A stretch of 64,000 bases of DNA, taken from positions 37,040 to 101,039 of the forward strand of contig CBDCJB010000011.1 of the NCBI GenBank assembly GCA_965217605.1, in the 5' to 3' direction. The position numbers and the translations under genes are program-made. How positions within the stretch are numbered: the first letter of the stretch is position 1; every line of letters starts with the position of its first letter. The stretch comes from JAYYZW01 sp965217605. GTDB lineage: Bacteria; Pseudomonadota; Gammaproteobacteria; Ga0077536. Shown here one piece after another: positions 27,397 through 35,878 of the stretch. The notes below the pieces were generated by a model that made no database searches, had not been told where the DNA came from, and was given only the letters and a program-made list of their open reading frames with translations.

Positions 27397-28139
27397 TGGC
27401 GGATCGTGACCTCATCATGGGCGGTATACATGCGACGCGAATCGCGCTCGAACGCGCGGGCGGAGATGCGTTGGAACTCTGGACTAAACGCGATCGCGAA
27501 ACGTCGGTGGTCGACGCGATCGAGGCAACCGCGCTTCAACACGGCGTTGCCATCCACCACGTCGACGATAAAACACTGGATAAGCTCTACGGCGATACCC
27601 ACCATCAAGGTATCGTATTGCGCCGCCGGAATCCGCGACCGCTGCCGCTGAAGGCATTCCTCGACAGTGTCGAACGCGACGAGCGCAAGCCGCTGGTGCT
27701 CGTGCTCGACGCTGTTCAAGATCCGCGCAACTTCGGCGCCTGCCTGCGCGTAGCCGATGGCGCCGGCGTGGATGCGGTCATGCACACGCGCGACAAAAGC
27801 GCCCGTTTGACGAGCGTCGTTGCGAAAGCGGCCAGCGGGGCTATCGATACGGTGCCGTTCATCACGGTAACCAACTTGGCCTCGGCCTTGGCCGCTATGC
27901 AAGAGGCTGGGATTTGGGTGACCGGCGCGGCGCAAGATGGCGCCGAGGATCTCTACACTGCCGATCTGACCGGTGCGCGTGCACTGGTACTCGGCAGCGA
28001 AGGCGCCGGTTTACGGCGTTTGACGGTTGAACGCTGCGACACTTTGGTATGCATTCCGATGTTCGGTCAACTCGAAAGCCTGAACGTCGCGACCGCTGCC
28101 GCGATCTGCCTGTTTGAGGCGCGACGGCAGCGCGGATGA
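27396..28139 (+). CDS. rlmB: 23S rRNA 2'-O-methyltransferase RlmB (Gm2251)
   Basis: The 247-residue product carries a SpoU substrate-binding domain (about 1-75, 'DLIMGGIHATRIALE') and a trefoil-knot SPOUT domain. The SPOUT motifs are 'LVLDAVQDPRNFGACLRVADG', 'LVLGSEGAGLRRLTVERCD' and 'CIPMFGQLESLNVATAAAICLFE'. It methylates the ribose of G2251 in the ribosomal P loop. The ATG overlaps the rnr stop (TGATG), so a GTG one codon upstream is less likely. Confidence 0.95.
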   Translation: MADRDLIMGGIHATRIALERAGGDALELWTKRDRETSVVDAIEATALQHGVAIHHVDDKTLDKLYGDTHHQGIVLRRRNPRPLPLKAFLDSVERDERKPLVLVLDAVQDPRNFGACLRVADGAGVDAVMHTRDKSARLTSVVAKAASGAIDTVPFITVTNLASALAAMQEAGIWVTGAAQDGAEDLYTADLTGARALVLGSEGAGLRRLTVERCDTLVCIPMFGQLESLNVATAAAICLFEARRQRG

Positions 28140-28198
28140 GCCTCTTTGCGCAACCCGCCGCGCTTCTCTACAATACGCGGCCCGAAAAGCAGAATTAC

Positions 28199-28243
28199 CT
28201 CCTTGCTTCACCCCTTAGCGGGGAAGCTTTAATCCGTAAGGAG
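28199..28243 (+). promoter_or_regulatory. Candidate S6:S18-responsive leader of the rpsF operon
   Basis: CTCCTT (28199-28204) can pair with the Shine-Dalgarno AAGGAG (28238-28243). Inside this stem is a second hairpin, GCTT/AAGC (205-208 with 224-227) plus CCCC/GGGG (211-214 with 220-223). A bulge on the 3' side contains CCG (28234-28236). A CCG-containing bulge next to a sequestered ribosome site is the known feature of rpsF leaders bound by the S6:S18 complex. This supports autogenous repression; the fold is by eye only. Confidence 0.65.
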
Positions 28244-28248
28244 TTCAA

Positions 28249-28773
28249 GTGAGACACTACGAAGTCGTGTTTCTGGTCCACCCTGACCAGAGCGAGCAGG
28301 TCACCGCCATGGTCGACCGTTACCGCGCGATGATCGAAGGTACCGGTGGCAGCATCCACCGGCTCGAAGACTGGGGCCGCCGTCAGATGGCCTATCCCAT
28401 TCAAAAGGTTCACAAAGCACATTACGTGCTGATGAACATCGAGTGCGATGCCGATACCCTGAATGAACTGACGAGCGCATTTCGTTTCAATGATGCCGTT
28501 CTGCGCAACCTCGTGATCACGCGTGACGGCCCGGTCGTCGAACCTTCTCCCATCGCGCAGGCCAAGGACGAGCAGTCGGAGCGCGATGAGGATCGAGGTC
28601 GCCGTCCACGCGATCGGGACGAGGGGCCCGATCGTGAAGACAGGGCTGAAAACACGGTTAAAGACGACGCCGATGTCAATGCAGACGCCGATGCCGATGC
28701 CGACGCAGACGCCGATGCCGATACCGGATCCGAAACAGAGGCTGCGGAAAGCGCCGCGCCGGAAGACGCTTAA
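28249..28773 (+). CDS. rpsF: 30S ribosomal protein S6 with a long acidic tail
   Basis: The first 100 residues are a standard S6 fold ('RHYEVVFLVHPDQSEQVTAM', 'GGSIHRLEDWGRRQMAYPI', 'HYVLMNIECDADTLNEL'). It starts at GTG 28249 with AAGGAG six bases upstream. The rest is an unusually long, charged, disordered tail that ends in seven Ala-Asp dipeptides (28681-28722) and a Glu/Ala-rich end. The total of 174 residues compares with about 131 in E. coli, whose tail is polyglutamylated by RimK. S6 pairs with S18, encoded just downstream, on the platform of the 30S subunit. Confidence 0.95.
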   Translation: MRHYEVVFLVHPDQSEQVTAMVDRYRAMIEGTGGSIHRLEDWGRRQMAYPIQKVHKAHYVLMNIECDADTLNELTSAFRFNDAVLRNLVITRDGPVVEPSPIAQAKDEQSERDEDRGRRPRDRDEGPDREDRAENTVKDDADVNADADADADADADADTGSETEAAESAAPEDA

Positions 28774-28794
28774 AGCGCTATGGAGACATAATCG

Positions 28795-29019
28795 ATGGCA
28801 AAGTATTTCAGGCGGAGACGCTACTGCAAATTCACGGCCGAAGGCGTTGTCGAGATCGATTACAAAGATCTGGCCACCCTCAAAGCCTACATCACCGAAA
28901 ACGGCAAGATCGTGCCCAGCCGGATCTCTGGAACCAAGGTGCGTTATCAGAGGCAGCTGTCCACGGCGGTAAAGCGCGCGCGTTTCCTGGCGCTATTGCC
29001 TTACTGCGACTCGCATTAG
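28795..29019 (+). CDS. rpsR: 30S ribosomal protein S18
   Basis: The 74-residue product is a typical S18 ('FRRRRYCKFTAEGVVEIDYK', 'LKAYITENGKIVPSRISGT', 'YQRQLSTAVKRARFLALLPY'). It binds S6 and 16S rRNA. It starts 21 bases after rpsF. Its TAG stop codon is formed by the first bases of a 163-bp hairpin element, so that element has reached exactly the end of the gene. Confidence 0.97.
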   Translation: MAKYFRRRRYCKFTAEGVVEIDYKDLATLKAYITENGKIVPSRISGTKVRYQRQLSTAVKRARFLALLPYCDSH

Positions 29020-29179
29020 TGCCCTGTCCCGTGAAAAACTTTCATAATTCGCTGGCCTTTTTCGCCGCTGGCGGCGTTACTCCTCCTTGTGTAGAGCCCG
29101 CTACACGGCGTCGTCGCGCCTTGCCAGCAGCGAAAAATCCGTCGCGACTTATAAAACTTTTTCACGGGACAGGGCACTA
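29017..29179. repeat. MITE-like 163-bp hairpin element
   Basis: The ends are perfect 22-bp inverted repeats beginning TAGTGCCCTGTCCCGTG (29017-29038 and 29158-29179). The arms continue imperfectly inwards (TTTTTCGCCGCTGGC against GCCAGCAGCGAAAAA) to a central GTGTAG/CTACAC hairpin, so the whole can fold as one long stem. It encodes no protein. It supplies the stop codon of rpsR and ends 17 bases before the DUF2232 gene. It fits a small non-autonomous palindromic element; the TA at each end may be the duplicated target. Confidence 0.85.
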
Positions 29180-29196
29180 GTGTGCTGTAAATAGCC

Positions 29197-30111
29197 GTGC
29201 GTTTTCTCGCGCGGTTCGCGATGCGGGGGCCGTTTTTTGCGGCCGCGACAGCCGCGGCGTTGATGCTCGCCTCGCTATCCGTTGGATTTCTACTGATCTT
29301 GAGCGGCGCAATTATCGCCCTTGTGACACTGCGCCACGGTGCGCGCGAAGGCTTGCGCATGATCGCGCTCGCAACGTCGCTGGCCGTGGTCGTACGTTTC
29401 GCCGTTGCGGACGCCCAGGCGCTGGCGATGTTAATGCTGTGCTTACTGGCTTGGTTGCCGGCCTGGAGCCTGGCCTTGGTGCTGGGGCAGCACCAACAGC
29501 AAGCCTATCCACTGCTGCTCGCCGCTATGCTCGTTGCCGGCTATGCCGGCATGATGCGCCTCATGGTCGGTGACGTGGCCGCGTTCTGGCTTGCGCGCCT
29601 CGAGCCCGTACTCCAAATCTTCGCTGCCGACACGGGCGTGGAATTCGCGCCGGAACAAATGACCTTTATCGCCCGTCACGTCCACACCTGGACCTTGGTC
29701 GCGATGAATACAATGCTCGTGAGTATGGTGTTGCTTGGGCGCTGGTGGCAGTCGGCCTTGTTCAATCCCGGCGGCTTCGGGTCCGAGTTCCGAGAGCTCA
29801 GATTGCCGCGTTTCGCGACGCTCCTCGCCGCGCTGGCCGCAACGGCCTTTGTCGCCGTTCAACTCGCCGGCCTGGAGCTCGAGATCGTCAGTGACGCTTT
29901 CGTGATTCTGGTGGTATTGTTCGCCTTCCAGGGACTCGCCGTAATCCACTTCCGGGCGCGCGTGGTTTCGCTGGCAAGTGCCTGGCTCGGCGGCATGTAC
30001 GTGCTCCTCATGCTGATGCCGCAGATCGTGGGGCCGTTGCTCGCGACTGCGGGCGTGGCGGACAGCGTCGCCGACTTCCGTGGATTGCGCCGCATCGCGG
30101 AGAATGAATGA
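29197..30111 (+). CDS. DUF2232 integral membrane protein
   Basis: The 304-residue product is almost wholly hydrophobic, with about eight membrane segments (for example 'LMLASLSVGFLLILSGAIIALV' split by turns, and 'IVSDAFVILVVLFAFQGLAVIHF'). A DUF2232-type membrane gene between rpsR and rplI is a recognised arrangement in several gammaproteobacteria; function is unknown. The start (GTG 29197) is uncertain because the MITE-like element lies just upstream and no ribosome site is visible. ATG 29221 is an alternative. Expression may now depend on readthrough from rpsR. Confidence 0.75.
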   Translation: MRFLARFAMRGPFFAAATAAALMLASLSVGFLLILSGAIIALVTLRHGAREGLRMIALATSLAVVVRFAVADAQALAMLMLCLLAWLPAWSLALVLGQHQQQAYPLLLAAMLVAGYAGMMRLMVGDVAAFWLARLEPVLQIFAADTGVEFAPEQMTFIARHVHTWTLVAMNTMLVSMVLLGRWWQSALFNPGGFGSEFRELRLPRFATLLAALAATAFVAVQLAGLELEIVSDAFVILVVLFAFQGLAVIHFRARVVSLASAWLGGMYVLLMLMPQIVGPLLATAGVADSVADFRGLRRIAENE

Positions 30112-30142
30112 AAAGGTGTTCCGAACGACGAAACAGATGCCT

Positions 30143-30206
30143 ATTCGCCCGCTTGCGGGCTCCTACGGCGCATGCGTAGATTGTAGGAGCGCGCAAGCGG
30201 GCGAAT
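30143..30206. repeat. REP hairpin (ATTCGCCCGCTTGCGGGCTC family)
   Basis: Arms at 30143-30166 and 30183-30206 pair over 24 bases with one mismatch and a 16-base loop. The sequence resembles the Pseudomonas-type REP with GTAGGAGC and GCGGGC. It lies between the DUF2232 gene and rplI. Confidence 0.85.
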
Positions 30207-30228
30207 GATGAGTGTGAGGCTGTAAATA

Positions 30229-30705
30229 ATGGAAGTAATCCTGCTGGAAAAAATACATAAGCTGGGCGATCTCGGCGAAACGGTGAACGTGAGACCGGGT
30301 TATGGGCGCAATTACCTCATTCCGAAACGCATGGCGGTTCCGGCGACTGCGGAGAACGTGGCTAAATTCGAGGAGCAACGCGCCGAGTTGGAACGCGCGC
30401 AAGCCGAAGGTATGGCGAGCGCCGAGGCGCGCGCCGAGGCGCGCGCCGATACCCTGAGAGGCATCGAGGTGACGATCAAGGCTAACGCGGGTTCCGAGGG
30501 TAAGTTGTTCGGCTCGGTCGGAACGTCAGACATCGCGGAGGCCATCGTTGCCGCGGGCGGGGCGGTTGAAAAACGCGAGATCCGACTCCCGGAGGGGCCT
30601 ATGCGCGAGGTCGGTGATTACGAAGTCGGCATACACCTGCACGCTGATGTCGACGTTGTGGTCAAGCTCACGATTGTCGCTGAAGACGTCGAGTCAACGG
30701 CGTGA
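30229..30705 (+). CDS. rplI: 50S ribosomal protein L9
   Basis: The 158-residue product begins with the L9 signature ('MEVILLEKIHKLGDLGETV', 'VRPGYGRNYLIPKRMAVPAT'). The long connecting helix (about 45-78, Ala/Glu/Arg-rich) follows, then the C-terminal RNA-binding domain ('GSEGKLFGSVGTSDIAEAI', 'HLHADVDVVVKLTIV'). L9 binds 23S rRNA near the L1 stalk and helps reading-frame fidelity. It is last of the rpsF-rpsR-DUF2232-rplI group and precedes dnaB. Confidence 0.97.
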   Translation: MEVILLEKIHKLGDLGETVNVRPGYGRNYLIPKRMAVPATAENVAKFEEQRAELERAQAEGMASAEARAEARADTLRGIEVTIKANAGSEGKLFGSVGTSDIAEAIVAAGGAVEKREIRLPEGPMREVGDYEVGIHLHADVDVVVKLTIVAEDVESTA

Positions 30706-30767
30706 TGAAGGTGCAGTGCGGGTGCGGCCCGAGGCGCTCCAGTCGCCCGGCGCGCCGAGCAAGCTAA

Positions 30768-32174
30768 GTGGCGGTCGAAAGCGCGGTCACCGCCCGTTCG
30801 GCTGTCGACGTCGCCACCGAAGCGCTCAAAGTCCCGCCGCATTCCATTGAAGCGGAGCAGTCCGTGCTCGGCGGCCTCATGCTCGACAACGATGCCTTGA
30901 TGAATGTCACTGAGCGTATCACGGCGGACGATTTCTACCGCCGGGATCACGCGACGGTTTTCCATGCATTCGAGGTGCTCGCCAGCGACAACAAGCCCTT
31001 CGACGTCGTCACCCTGGCCGAGTGGCTGGAAAACAGTGAGCAACTGGACGACGTGGGTGGCATGGCCTATCTCGCGCAACTCGCCGAGAACACCCCGAGC
31101 GCCGCAAATATCGCGGCCTATGCGGACATCGTTCGGCAACGCGCGATATTGCGTGACCTGATCAGCGCCGGCACTCAGATCACCGAAAGCGCCTTTCGCA
31201 CCGAGGGCCGCAATCCCGACGAGTTGCTCGATAACGCCGAAAGCCTGGTATTCGAAATAGCCGAGCGCGAAGCGCGCGGCCGGCGCGGGTTCCGCCCTAT
31301 CAAGGAACTCCTGGTCGACGCGCTGGATCGCATCGATCAGTTGTTTCAACGCGATAATCCGCTCACCGGCGTCGCGACCGGATTCTACGAATTGGACAAT
31401 ATGACCTCGGGCTTACAGAAGTCCGATCTCGTTATCGTTGCGGGGCGTCCATCGATGGGCAAAACCGCATTTGCCATGAACATCGCACAGCACGCCGCCA
31501 TCAAGGAAGAGCTGCCGGTCGCCATCTTCAGCATGGAGATGCCGAGTGAGCAACTCGCGATGCGCATGATGTCCTCGCTCGGCCGCATCGACCAACACAA
31601 AGTCCGGACGGGAAAACTGAGCGATGACGATTGGCCGCGCTTGACCTCCGCGGTCGGTATGTTGTCCGAGGTCAAGATGTTCATCGATGACACGCCGGCG
31701 CTGACACCCGGTGATCTACGCGCGCGTTGCCGGCGTCTCGCCCGTGAACATGGCTTGGGTCTCGTCGTGGTGGATTACCTGCAATTGATGCAGGTACCCG
31801 GTACGAAAGAAAACCGCGCGACGGAGATCTCCGAGATCTCGCGTTCCATGAAAGCCTTGGCCAAAGAACTCGAATGCCCCGTGATGGCCATGTCGCAACT
31901 GAATCGCAGTCTCGAGCAGCGCCAGGACAAGCGGCCCGTGATGTCCGATCTGCGTGAATCCGGCGCCATCGAACAGGACGCCGACGTGATCATGTTCATC
32001 TACCGAGACGACGTCTACGACGAGGACAGCATGGACAAGGGCATCGCCGAGATCAATATCGGCAAGCAGCGCAACGGCCCTGTGGGGACACGCAAACTGC
32101 GCTTCTTTGGAGAATACACGACCTTCGAGAATCTGGCGCATGATTATTATGCGTCGGGCGATGCCGAGGAATGA
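30768..32174 (+). CDS. dnaB: Replicative DNA helicase DnaB
   Basis: The 468-residue protein has the N-terminal primase-interacting domain ('PHSIEAEQSVLGGLMLDNDA'), a linker helix, and the RecA-like motor. Walker A is 'GRPSMGKTAFAMNIA', the next conserved motif 'FSMEMPSEQLAMRMMSS', and Walker B 'LVVVDYLQLM'. 'SDLRESGAIEQDADVI' is the conserved C-terminal motif. It starts with GTG. DnaB is the ring helicase of the replication fork. dnaB after rplI is a common gene order. Confidence 0.97.
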   Translation: MAVESAVTARSAVDVATEALKVPPHSIEAEQSVLGGLMLDNDALMNVTERITADDFYRRDHATVFHAFEVLASDNKPFDVVTLAEWLENSEQLDDVGGMAYLAQLAENTPSAANIAAYADIVRQRAILRDLISAGTQITESAFRTEGRNPDELLDNAESLVFEIAEREARGRRGFRPIKELLVDALDRIDQLFQRDNPLTGVATGFYELDNMTSGLQKSDLVIVAGRPSMGKTAFAMNIAQHAAIKEELPVAIFSMEMPSEQLAMRMMSSLGRIDQHKVRTGKLSDDDWPRLTSAVGMLSEVKMFIDDTPALTPGDLRARCRRLAREHGLGLVVVDYLQLMQVPGTKENRATEISEISRSMKALAKELECPVMAMSQLNRSLEQRQDKRPVMSDLRESGAIEQDADVIMFIYRDDVYDEDSMDKGIAEINIGKQRNGPVGTRKLRFFGEYTTFENLAHDYYASGDAEE

Positions 32175-32185
32175 GACGCGCATCG

Positions 32186-32274
32186 CGTAGCCCGGATGGA
32201 GCGTAGCGCAATCCGGGAAATGCGTGGGCCAACCGCACCAACCCCGGATTGCGCTACGCTCCATCCGGGCTACG
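32186..32274. repeat. Paired REP (BIME-like), GTAGCCCGGATGGAGCG family
   Basis: Perfect 32-bp arms at 32186-32217 and 32243-32274 surround a 25-base loop. The sequence CGTAGCCCGGATGGAGCG is a widespread gammaproteobacterial intergenic repeat, and a diverged relative lies at 49614-49696. It separates dnaB from radA and ends only 13 bases before the probable radA start. Confidence 0.9.
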
Positions 32275-32287
32275 AATTGGTGGGTCG

Positions 32288-33649
32288 TTGAAGCCCAAAA
32301 AGCAATTCGAATGCCAGAATTGTGGCGCCGTCTCCAGCAAGTGGGCGGGCCAGTGCGCGGATTGCGGTGAATGGAACGCCATCGTCGAAACGGTCGTCAC
32401 AACAGCCGGCGATCAACGGGCCCGCTTCGCATCCGCGCAAGGCGGCGGGCCGCGGGCGCAAACCCTGGGCGAAATCGGCGCGCAGGAACAACCGCGACTC
32501 GCGACCGGCCTCGGTGAGCTCGATCGCGTGTTGGGCGGTGGGCTCGTCGCGGGCTCGGTGGTGTTGCTGGGTGGCGATCCCGGCATCGGTAAGACCACGC
32601 TGCTGTTGCAGAGTCTGGGCGCGTCAAAATCGCTCAACGGCGTGGATGCGCTTTATGTCAGCGGCGAGGAATCAGCGGCGCAGATCGCCTTACGCGCCGA
32701 CAGGCTCGATTTGCCGGTGGGTGACCTGAGACTCCTGACCGAAACCGACGTCGATCGCATCCTGTTACAGGCGCGGGACGAAAAACCGGCCGTCGTCGTC
32801 ATCGATTCGATTCAGTCGATCTATTCAGAGGCGTTGCAATCGCCACCCGGCAGTGTCGCGCAGGTGCGCGAATGCGCGAGCCGTCTCGTCAACTACGCCA
32901 AGGGTACGGGAACGGCGCTGTACCTTATCGGTCACGTGACGAAGGACGGCTCGATCGCGGGTCCGCGGGTGCTCGAACACATGGTGGACGCAACCTTGTA
33001 TTTCGAAGGCGATCCAGGCGATCGGCATCGCATGATCCGCGCCATCAAGAACCGCTTCGGCGCGATCAATGAGCTGGGTGTGTTCGCGATGACGGACGCG
33101 GGCCTGCGAGAAGTGTCGAATCCGAGTGCCATCCTGCTTTCACGCCATGAAACCCCGGTTCCGGGCTCCGTGGTGATGGTGACGCGCGAGGGGACGCGAC
33201 CGATGCTGGTCGAAGTACAAGCGTTGGTCGACGACTGTCAGGTCGACCATCCTCGCCGCATAACGGTCGGGTTCGAACAGAACCGGTTGTCAATGCTGCT
33301 CGCGGTGCTCAACCGGCACGGCGGCGTCGCAACCGTTGGATGCGACGTCTTTGCCAACATCGTCGGCGGTGTGCGCGTAACCGAGACGGGCGCGGATCTG
33401 GCGATCGTATTAGCCGTGTTATCGAGTTTACGCGACCGGCCCGTGGCCACCGATCTGGTCGCGTTCGGCGAAATTGGCCTGGCGGGCGAGATCCGCCCCG
33501 TACCGGGCGGCCCCGAGCGCCTGCGCGAAGCGGCGAAACACGGTTTTCGGCGCGCGCTGGTGCCGCGCGGCAACGTACCCAAACCGGTGCCGGAGGAATT
33601 GGAGATCACCGCGGTCGCACGGTTGAGCGATGCCTTAGCCGCCGTTTAA
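32288..33649 (+). CDS. radA: DNA repair protein RadA
   Basis: From TTG 32288 the product is about 453 residues. It has the N-terminal zinc finger ('CQNCG' and 'CADCG'), Walker A 'GGDPGIGKTTLLLQ', Walker B 'VVVIDSIQSI', the RadA KNRFG motif in 'RAIKNRFGAINE', and a Lon-like C-terminal domain ('ETGADLAIVLAVLSSL'). RadA extends D-loops during recombination. I chose TTG 32288 because the longer frame from 32249 translates only the REP repeat. Confidence 0.95.
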   Translation: MKPKKQFECQNCGAVSSKWAGQCADCGEWNAIVETVVTTAGDQRARFASAQGGGPRAQTLGEIGAQEQPRLATGLGELDRVLGGGLVAGSVVLLGGDPGIGKTTLLLQSLGASKSLNGVDALYVSGEESAAQIALRADRLDLPVGDLRLLTETDVDRILLQARDEKPAVVVIDSIQSIYSEALQSPPGSVAQVRECASRLVNYAKGTGTALYLIGHVTKDGSIAGPRVLEHMVDATLYFEGDPGDRHRMIRAIKNRFGAINELGVFAMTDAGLREVSNPSAILLSRHETPVPGSVVMVTREGTRPMLVEVQALVDDCQVDHPRRITVGFEQNRLSMLLAVLNRHGGVATVGCDVFANIVGGVRVTETGADLAIVLAVLSSLRDRPVATDLVAFGEIGLAGEIRPVPGGPERLREAAKHGFRRALVPRGNVPKPVPEELEITAVARLSDALAAV

Positions 33650-34971
33650 TCGCCCGATAGGGAGTCGGCATCCAGCTCGGCGCGATCCGGATCCTCTTCG
33701 ACTTCGTTGAGTTCGGCTGTGCCGGTAAGACGCGCGGTTTTTACCGCATGGCCCAAGGTGTGGACGATTTCTACCGTCATGTTGCCCAATTTGAAACCCG
33801 TGCCTGGTTCGGGAATGTCTTCGAGCGTTTCGAGAATCAAACCGTTGATCGTTTTGGGGCCATCCGTTGGCAGATCGAAGCGATACGCACGGTTGATCTC
33901 GCGGATGTTGGCGCTGCCGTCGACGAGAAAACTGCCGTCATCTTGCGGATACACATCGCGCGTGTAGAACTGTGGATCGGTGGTGAACTCACCGATCACC
34001 TCTTCGAGCAGATCCTCCAAGGTCACCAGGCCTTCGATGTCGCCGTATTCGTCAACGACGAAGGCGATGCGTTGCTTACTCTTTTGAAAGTTGAGCAACT
34101 GCACATACAGATCGGTTTTCAGCGGCACGAAATAGGGTTCGTCCAGCATGGTGCGCAGCTCTTCGAGATCGAACTCATCGCCCGATCTGAGGGACTTTGT
34201 CACCTTACGCAAATGCAGCATGCCTTCGATCTGGTCCAGGCTGCCTGCGTAACAGGGCACCCGCGTGTGCCGGCAGGTGACGAGTTGCTCGACGACCTCC
34301 GACCAATCGTCTTCGAGGTCGATACCATTGATCTCGTTGCGCGGGACGATGATGTCCTCAACGATGGCGTTTTCGAGATCGAGGATACCGAACAACATCT
34401 GCCGATGTTTCGGTGAGATCATCGCGCCTGCTTCCTTGACGACCGTGCGTAGCTCTTCGCGATTCAAGGGATCGTCGGCGCGTGCGATTTCCGTGACCCC
34501 GACTGATGCGAGAATGCGGTTGGATAACTGATTGAGTATCCAAACGACCGGTGAGAATACGAATAACAACCCGCGCAAAATGATCGATGACGGAAATGCG
34601 ATACGCTCCGGATGTACCGCGGCCATGGTCTTGGGCACGACTTCAGCGAATACCAGGATAATTGCAGTCAGCGCCAGTCCGGAGACGAGCAGGCTGCCTT
34701 CCCCGATGAGCCGTAGTGTCAGCACCGTCGTGATTTGCGCCGCGAGGATGTTGACGAAATTATTGCCGAGCAGGATCAGACCGATCAGGCGGTCGGGCCG
34801 GTCGAGCAATTTCTGGGCACGCCGCGCGGCGCGGTGATCGCGGTCGGCCATATGTTTCAGGCGATACCGATTCAAGGCCATCATCGCGGTTTCGGAGCCC
34901 GAAAAATACGCGGACGCGACGATCAGACCGATCAGCGTCGTAACCAAAGTAATCAGGGAAAGGTCGGCCAA
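33646..34971 (-). CDS. HlyC/CorC-family (CNNM) transporter
   Basis: The 441-residue product from TTG 34971 has a DUF21 membrane region ('LIGLIVASAYFSGSETAMMAL', 'LILLGNNFVNILAAQITTVL', 'AEVVPKTMAA'). A pair of CBS domains follows ('IIVPRNEINGIDLEDDW', 'IAFVVDEYGDIEGLVTLEDL'), then a CorC_HlyC domain ('GSANIREINRAYRFDLP'). It resembles E. coli YfjD/CorB and bacterial Mg2+ transporters of the CNNM type. The frame extends to 35088, but that part overlaps the ypjD-like gene. It ends four bases inside the radA 3' end, convergent. Confidence 0.9.
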   Translation of the reverse strand: MADLSLITLVTTLIGLIVASAYFSGSETAMMALNRYRLKHMADRDHRAARRAQKLLDRPDRLIGLILLGNNFVNILAAQITTVLTLRLIGEGSLLVSGLALTAIILVFAEVVPKTMAAVHPERIAFPSSIILRGLLFVFSPVVWILNQLSNRILASVGVTEIARADDPLNREELRTVVKEAGAMISPKHRQMLFGILDLENAIVEDIIVPRNEINGIDLEDDWSEVVEQLVTCRHTRVPCYAGSLDQIEGMLHLRKVTKSLRSGDEFDLEELRTMLDEPYFVPLKTDLYVQLLNFQKSKQRIAFVVDEYGDIEGLVTLEDLLEEVIGEFTTDPQFYTRDVYPQDDGSFLVDGSANIREINRAYRFDLPTDGPKTINGLILETLEDIPEPGTGFKLGNMTVEIVHTLGHAVKTARLTGTAELNEVEEDPDRAELDADSLSGD

Positions 34972-34979
34972 GTTGTGAT

Positions 34980-35780
34980 TTAAACCCGTTGCAGGATCAA
35001 TTCGAGTGCGATTTTCGATCCGAAAAATCCGACGGCAAGCAAGACAAATCCGGCGATCAGGTACTTGACGGCTCGGCGCCCGCGCCATTGCCAGTGATAC
35101 CGTCCGACCAGGATCACGGCGAAGATCAACCAGGCGAGTAGTGAAAAGAAAATCTTGTGTGCAAGGTGTTGTTCCCGCACGTCCTCGATATACAGCCCGC
35201 CTATGATGAGGCCTATGCTCAACAAAACGAACGCGAGCCCCGTGAGCTGAAACATGAGCTGTTCCATCGTGGGTAGCGGGGGCAGGAAACGCAGCACGGG
35301 CGCGTGGCGCTTGAGCCGGTGTTCGGCGAACGCCAGATAGATGGCCTGCAAGGCCGCGATCGCAAACAAGCTGTATGCAAGCAGCGATAGCGCAATGTGC
35401 ATCGCAATTCCCGGGGAGGTCGACGGTAATAATCGTTCCCGCGAGAAGATCAACGACACGCCGAGTATCAAGGCCGCGAACGGCAGTATCACAACGGATA
35501 AACTGTGTGCGGGCCGCCAGAGCGCCGTCAAAATGACGACGAGCGCAATGATCCAGGCCACCAGCGACGCCGCATTGAAGATCCCTAGATTGATGCCGGC
35601 GCCGGTGACCGTCGCCGGATACAACACCACAGCATGTGCCGTGACCGCGAGCAGCGCGAGTATGCCGGTCGGTGATTTGAGCGTGAAGCCGCTCGTGGAC
35701 GTGCGTGCGATTTCGGACGTTTGTACCGCGACCGTGATATACAAAGCGATCGCGGCGAGCCCGAAAAAGATTACGTTCAT
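34980..35780 (-). CDS. CcsA/YpjD-type cytochrome c assembly family membrane protein
   Basis: The 266-residue protein has about eight membrane helices and the CcsA-family arrangement ('MHIALSLLAYSLFAIAALQAI', 'HLAHKIFFSLLAWLIFAVILVGR'). In gammaproteobacteria this gene (ypjD) is characteristically divergent from ffh and upstream of a corC-type gene, exactly as here. It is related to heme-handling CcsA/CcmC proteins, but a role in cytochrome c maturation has not been shown for YpjD. It ends nine bases before the CorC-like start, so the two are probably one transcript. Confidence 0.88.
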   Translation of the reverse strand: MNVIFFGLAAIALYITVAVQTSEIARTSTSGFTLKSPTGILALLAVTAHAVVLYPATVTGAGINLGIFNAASLVAWIIALVVILTALWRPAHSLSVVILPFAALILGVSLIFSRERLLPSTSPGIAMHIALSLLAYSLFAIAALQAIYLAFAEHRLKRHAPVLRFLPPLPTMEQLMFQLTGLAFVLLSIGLIIGGLYIEDVREQHLAHKIFFSLLAWLIFAVILVGRYHWQWRGRRAVKYLIAGFVLLAVGFFGSKIALELILQRV

Positions 35781-35846
35781 GGACGCTCGATAAGGGCTAT
35801 TCGACCTGCGATGATGGCATAATTAGCAGGCGTTATGAAGAATTTG

Positions 35847-35861
35847 ATTCGCCCGCTTGCG
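35847..35861. repeat. Half REP (ATTCGCCCGCTTGCG)
   Basis: These 15 bases are identical to one arm of the REP at 30143-30206, but the second arm is missing. It lies in the ypjD-ffh divergent promoter region, 18 bases before the ffh start. Confidence 0.6.
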
Positions 35862-35878
35862 TGCGAACGATTGATCTG

